Origin: Eremophila alpestris peregrina
Taxonomy: Eukaryota > Chordata > Aves > Passeriformes > Alaudidae
Assembly: GCA_009792885.1 (NCBI GenBank)
Contig: WMCF01000029.1
Location: 3,551,324 to 3,615,323, forward strand
DNA length: 64,000 bases
Reading direction: 5' to 3'
The translations under genes and the position numbers were made by a program. The notes below the pieces were generated by a model. It did not search any database. It was not told where the DNA came from and saw only the letters and a program-made list of their open reading frames with translations. Each line of letters opens with the position of its first letter. The first letter of the stretch is position 1. This document shows, piece by piece, positions 60,201 through 64,000 of this stretch.

Positions 60201-63200
60201 TTGGTGGAATTGTCATAAAAATAAGTTCTACTGAAGCCTGCCAGCTGAAGAATAATGGCATTTTATGTTCCCAGCGTGTAGATCTTCCTGGCACCTGTGG
60301 GAGTTGCATGCACAGCCAGGTGTAATAGTCTCTGCAGGTGAAAACTCTCAAAATACTTGTCTGTGTACAAGCATGGCTTCAGGTGGGCCATTACCATTAC
60401 AGCCTAGCAGTTGTGAAATGAGACTTTAAATTGGGTCTGTTCCATTTCACTGTATCTGAAATGGAATATTGACTTCATCACCTACACATTTGAGTTATGT
60501 GTTAATTAGTTATTTGACAGTTTGCTGTGTATGTACTTTCAGTACTTCTACCACCTTCACTTGTGCATGTATATGAAATTATGCTTAGAATATAGAGCAG
60601 CTGTGCTATTTTTACCTGTTTTTCAGCTGTGCACTGAGTTTGTGTGTGTGTATGTTAAGTAAGATTGCTTGTTCCCTGCTTATTGTGCATATGTTCCTAT
60701 TTTCTTTAGAGAGGAGAAAAAAAGGCCTCTGTTTAAAAGCTTGTAACACCCTATTAAAAAGAAAAAAACCAAAACAACCCAACCAACTTGTTGTGTATTC
60801 CTCAAACTTGAGTAACCATGTTCTATTTTTGACAAGAAGAAGTGAACATAAGCTGAGCTGTTTATTTAGCAAATGAGGGGAAATGGTTGTGTTGTAGAGA
60901 GTGTGTCCTATGAGCAGGGGATGCCACTGCTGCATTCCAGGCTTGTGGCCACCACAGTTCAGTTTGCACAAGTGAGGTTCTGTTCCAGGGGCTTCTGTGT
61001 GTGGCTCAGGTGTTTTTGGCTTGGAGTAAAGTCCAGTTGGCATGCTGGTGAAAGTGTGATGCATTGAAGGGTGGGGGATAAGCTGTCATTTTGGAACTTA
61101 CCCTTCTTGGTTTCGTGTTTTGAGATATTCAGTGAGCTGGCTTTTTTGAAGAATCCACAGATGCCCTTTTTTCCTTCTTCAAAATCATTTTCTTTAATGG
61201 TGGCTTCCAGTGCCAACCTCTCCTGCTCCAGCTTCTCTAATTCCTCTGTATATTAGAAAAAGTAAGACAATTGGTTACACATTGCTGTCTTTTAAATTAA
61301 ATCCCTTACTGAACTAATGGCAATGATGTAATTGGTGTTGTGGTACTTTGTAGACTATGAAAAAAGTCCTGGTAAAAAATTTCTTTTAAAATACAAGTTT
61401 GGTAGGGAGAATGAAGCTGAATTAATCTCTGGAAGCCCTGGCTTAGGGGTGCCTGTGCCTGTAGCACTGTGGTGTGCCAGCTGCTCTCAGGTTGTCTCTT
61501 CCAAATGAAATTCAGTATTATGGCATTTTATAGTTAAATGAGATATTATCTATTGAGTTATGTTTGTGGATGTTTAGTTGGTTTCTTTAGCCAAGAATTT
61601 GAGAAGGCATTAGGAAAGCTGTTATCCTACTCTGAGGAAGCTGAGGTATTTAGTTCTAGCCTGTGGGTCTCTTTTCTTAGAATGAAGTCTTAGGTTTGAG
61701 ATTCTCAGAAATCTCAGAAAGATCCTGAATATGCAATCATTCTCCATGCAGAAATATTTTTCATGTTTTAATTTTTTGAGCATTAGCTGCAAAGATGTAA
61801 GATTTAGCTAATCAGTTCTGTAAACTTAGTAATACAGAAGAACAATTTCATCTTAGCAATATTAGACTTCTGCTGAGAAAAAGGTACCATGTGTTATTAT
61901 GGAATATATTATGGTGAGGCACTAATTAATATAATCCAGGCATTTGCCTACAGAAAACTATTTTCATAAGAAAATATTTTATTTGAATAATACATTAACT
62001 AAATATGAGGTAAGTTCATTTAAGATGTGTTAAAAAAGTAGAATAAACCCTCACTTAGTAGCTCTGTTAGCACTCTCAGTTGCCAACAGAAAGATTATAC
62101 TTTCTTTTACTTTTTAATCAATGACAGTCACATACTTCTGATTATTATACGTGGTGATAGCCACAAACTTAATGATTACCCAAAGCTAAAATTTCTGTTT
62201 TTCTATTGAACAGAATGCTGTACCAAATATAAGGGAACACAATGACCATTGTTTCCCACTACAATGACTGTATCTGCTTCAAAATGTTTCTTTGTATTTG
62301 AGACTTCCCCCCTTAATACTTACTGACTCTTTGTGTCTCAACACTTGGAGAACATTTGCTCATTTGTAAGATTGCAGAGTTGTTTTTCACTGTATTTTTA
62401 CAGGTGTTCCAATGACTGTGTATTTTGAGCACTCAATTTCTGACTTGCATCAAGCAGATACAGGCAGATACCTCTCAGAAATCACCAGGTGGAGAAGAAA
62501 AACTTGATTATTTTGGCATCTTTCCTGACTCCCTGTAGTTTTGCCCCGTGGGTCTCCAGGCACATCAAGCTGCCAGTGCTGAGTGAGTGCTCATTTACGC
62601 TCTTTCCTTAAAGGAGTCTCTGTCGCCTTTTAATTCTGGGTGTTGCTTTGTTTGTGGGGCTGGCTCCTGTCCCCCAGCCTGCCCCCAGGGGCAGGGCTGT
62701 GCTGCGGGGCCCGGCAGCAGGCGGCAGCGGAGAGAGAGCCCGGGCTTTGCCCGGCAGCAGGCGGCAGCGGAGAGNNNNNNNNNNNNNNNNNNNNNNNNNN
62801 NNNNNNNNNNNNNNNNNNNNNNNNNNNNNNNNNNNNNNNNNNNNNNNNNNNNNNNNNNNNNNNNNNNNNNNNNNNNNNNNNNNNNNNNNNNNNNNNNNNN
62901 NNNNNNNNNNNNNNNNNGCCCGGCAGCAGGCGGCAGCGGAGAGAGAGCCCGGGCTTTGCCCGGCAGCAGGCGGCAGCGGAGAGGGAGCCCGGGCTTTGCC
63001 CGGCAGCAGGCGGCAGTGGAGAGCCCGAGCCCGGGCTTTGCCCGGCAGCAGGCGGCAGCAGAGAGAGAGCCCGCGCCCGGCCCGGCAGCAGGCAGCAGCA
63101 GAGGGAGAGCCGCGGGCTCGGCCCGGCAGCGGGCGGCAGCAGAGGGAGAGCCCGAGCCCGGGCCCGGCAGCAGAGAGAGAGCCCGGACCCGGCCCGGCAG

Positions 63201-63953
63201 CAGAGAGAGAGCCGCGGGCCCGGCCCGGCCGCTCCGGGCTGAGCGGGACCACAGGGGAGAACTGTCCTGTTCTGCCCTTGCCACCCAGATGTATCTCGAA
63301 ATGGCTGTGGGATGGCGGCAGGTTTTCCCTTCCCCCCTGAGATATGCACTGCTGACTTAAGGAAGAGTGAACAAAAAGGGGAGAGAGAACTGATGTTTCC
63401 TGCGGCTTTCAGGTTTTTGTATAGGTGGGAACTGTGCGGGATTCAGAGTTCCACAGAGATGATGCTAAAAGTGCAGCTTCCCATTTCCTGTCTGTCCCAG
63501 AGATATCAGATAGGCAGATACAGGAAGGTGTGCCAAGACTAGGAAGGAGACGTGTAGCAGAGTAACAGCTGGTTGCTGTGGCACAATATGATTTAACTGC
63601 TTTAGTCTGTGCCTGTGCTGGAAGTGCTTTGGGAGCTGAGTTCTCTGGTGTGCAGAGCCCCTTAATGTGTGAGGCTTGGACTCCTTCTGTCACTGCCAGT
63701 GATCTGCAAGGATTTCAGGCAGGATTTAAACTGCACAAACAAGGATGAACTGTGGAAGTTGTGAGTGTAGGAACTATTCTAGAAAGCAGATGGTGACTCT
63801 TAGGAGTGTCAGAGTTCTTATCCTGTGCATCTAACCAGCAGAGATATTCAGCTGTCAAGTCACTGCATACCTTGAACCTGAAGGACCTGAGAGATATCAA
63901 ATCCTTGGCTAATTCTGATGATAATTACGCCGAGCTCAAAATCAAAGGCATCA
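51129..63953 (-). CDS. SLC12A1: SLC12A1 (NKCC2), C-terminal part (8 coding exons, spliced)
   Basis: SLC12A1 is the apical Na-K-2Cl cotransporter of the thick ascending limb of the kidney and the target of loop diuretics. The eight exons visible (83, 144, 132, 112, 87, 136, 68 and 136 bases) join in phase to give the C-terminal 298 residues and a TAG stop. All lie in the cytoplasmic C-terminal domain of the SLC12 family, which mediates dimerisation and regulation; the transmembrane exons are right of the window. NKCC2 is preferred over NKCC1 (SLC12A2) because of near-identity to the NKCC2 tail (EKLKRETPWKITDAELEA, NHKNVLTFYS) and because DUT is next door. The gene is head-to-tail with DUT, as in human. 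Confidence 0.96.
52000..52067 (-). CDS. SLC12A1: SLC12A1 penultimate exon
   Basis: This 68-base exon encodes [20 protein letters not shown] followed by I-V. The acceptor is TTTTGACCAG and the donor GTGAGT. It begins in phase 0 and ends after two bases of the Leu codon completed in the last exon. Confidence 0.96.
54018..54153 (-). CDS. SLC12A1: SLC12A1 exon encoding the EEMIEPYRLHESCKD region
   Basis: This 136-base exon encodes (S)WKFFEEMIEPYRLHESCKD, then MTTAEKLKRETPWKITDAEL and EAFKEK. This stretch distinguishes NKCC2 from NKCC1. The acceptor is CTGTTTCAG and the donor GTAAAG. Confidence 0.96.
54334..54376. repeat. 22-bp tandem duplication in an SLC12A1 intron
   Basis: GGTTATTTGAGGATAATTAA followed by AA at 54334-54355 is repeated at 54356-54376, identical over 21 bases. 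The absence of divergence suggests a recent duplication. It lies about 180 bases upstream, on the gene strand, of the exon at 54018-54153. Confidence 0.85.
56272..56358 (-). CDS. SLC12A1: SLC12A1 exon encoding MASLLSKFRIKFADI
   Basis: This 87-base exon encodes MASLLSKFRIKFADINIICD and then INIKPNKE. The acceptor is TGTTTTCAG and the donor GTAAGA. The Met is internal and is not a start. Confidence 0.96.
58733..58844 (-). CDS. SLC12A1: SLC12A1 exon encoding the LTILIPYILTIRKKW region
   Basis: This 112-base exon encodes (G)LTILIPYILTIRKKWKNCK followed by LRIFTGGKVNRIEEEKL. It holds a core strand-helix of the SLC12 C-terminal domain. The acceptor is TTTCTTCCAG and the donor GTAAAT. No long ATG-led frame marks it; it was found by continuing the phase from the neighbours. 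Confidence 0.96.
59079..59210 (-). CDS. SLC12A1: SLC12A1 exon encoding the MHVGEFNQRLLEA and WWLFDDG region
   Basis: This 132-base exon encodes (E)STINTMQSMHVGEFNQRLL, then EASTQFKKKQGKGTIDIWWL and FDDG. The last segment is an SLC12-family signature. The acceptor is CTCATTACAG and the donor GTAAGG. Confidence 0.96.
61102..61245 (-). CDS. SLC12A1: SLC12A1 exon with charged linker region
   Basis: This 144-base exon encodes (E)ELEKLEQERLALEATIKEN, a probable helix, then a variable Lys/Glu-rich linker with GICGFFKKASSLNISKHETK. The linker is the least conserved part of the visible protein. The acceptor is CTAATATACAG and the donor GTAAGT. Confidence 0.95.
62694..63235. repeat. GC-rich minisatellite, unit about 40 bp, with internal gap
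   Basis: Tandem units read GCCCGGCAGCAGGCGGCAGC, then a purine-rich GGAGAGAGAG and CCCGGGCTTT. Successive copies differ by small substitutions and by loss of the CTTT segment towards the right end. The array lies in the SLC12A1 intron between the exons at 61245 and 63871. Open frames run through it on both strands because the unit lacks stops; they are not genes. G-runs and homopurine segments suggest it is hard to sequence. Confidence 0.9.
62775..62917. other. Assembly gap (143 N) inside the minisatellite
   Basis: There are 143 consecutive N, flanked on both sides by the same repeat unit. The true copy number is therefore unknown, and the gap size is probably an estimate. Confidence 0.98.
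63871..63953 (-). CDS. SLC12A1: SLC12A1 exon encoding DAFDFELGVIIIRIS
   Basis: This 83-base exon, the most 5' in the window, encodes DAFDFELGVIIIRISQGFDI and then SQVLQVQ. The acceptor is TCTTTCCAG and the donor GTATGC. Upstream exons with the transmembrane part lie beyond 64000. Confidence 0.95.
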
Positions 63954-64000
63954 CTGGAAAGAAAGAAAAAGAAGAGTAAACATGGTTTTGCATCGTGCAT

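Noticed and set aside
62587..63360. Long overlapping frames on both strands across the minisatellite
   Set aside because: They are translations of a stop-free 40-bp repeat and contain unknown residues across the N gap. They lie in an SLC12A1 intron.
1..64000. CRISPR arrays, operons, prophage, insertion sequences, tRNA or rRNA genes
   Set aside because: The window is animal nuclear DNA with introns. I looked for repeats with regular spacers and for tRNA-like cloverleaves and recognised none.

Overview
This window is vertebrate nuclear DNA, most probably from a bird. It has intron-rich genes with GT-AG junctions and one CpG island. It also holds 3' ends of CR1 LINEs, the dominant avian retrotransposon. 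Three protein genes are present, all recognised by translating exons and joining them at phase-consistent splice sites: FBN1 (3' part, plus strand), DUT (complete, minus strand) and SLC12A1 (3' part, minus strand). The order and orientation match the human SLC12A1-DUT-FBN1 neighbourhood on chromosome 15, so this is conserved synteny and not an accessory region.

Region 1 (1-21.5 kb) holds 21 coding exons of FBN1, from cbEGF27 to the stop codon at 18937. The joined exons give 1,022 codons plus one split codon, the same length as human fibrillin-1 residues 1849-2871 as I recall them. They encode cbEGF27-31, TB6, cbEGF32-36, TB7, cbEGF37-43 and the C-terminal propeptide after the furin site, which is the hormone asprosin. 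The 3' UTR carries two miR-29 seed matches and two plausible poly(A) signals.

Region 2 (21.5-41.0 kb) is intergenic. It contains a CR1 fragment, a probable second one and low-complexity runs, with no convincing gene. Region 3 (41.0-47.2 kb) is DUT, encoding dUTPase. Six exons give a 166-residue nuclear form with all five dUTPase motifs. The 5' end lies in a CpG island, where a possible extra exon for a mitochondrial leader can be seen. Region 4 (47.2-50.1 kb) is a short intergenic stretch between the DUT promoter and the SLC12A1 3' end. Region 5 (50.1-64.0 kb) holds the last eight coding exons of SLC12A1 (NKCC2), the C-terminal 298 residues. One intron contains a GC-rich minisatellite of about 40-bp units interrupted by 143 N.

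The genes are neighbours by ancestry and show no sign of joint function: an extracellular microfibril protein and hormone precursor, a nucleotide-pool enzyme, and a kidney salt transporter. I found no novel multi-gene system. The most useful observations are two GC-AG introns in FBN1, altered N-glycosylation sequons in asprosin, the candidate mitochondrial DUT exon, and the interrupted minisatellite.
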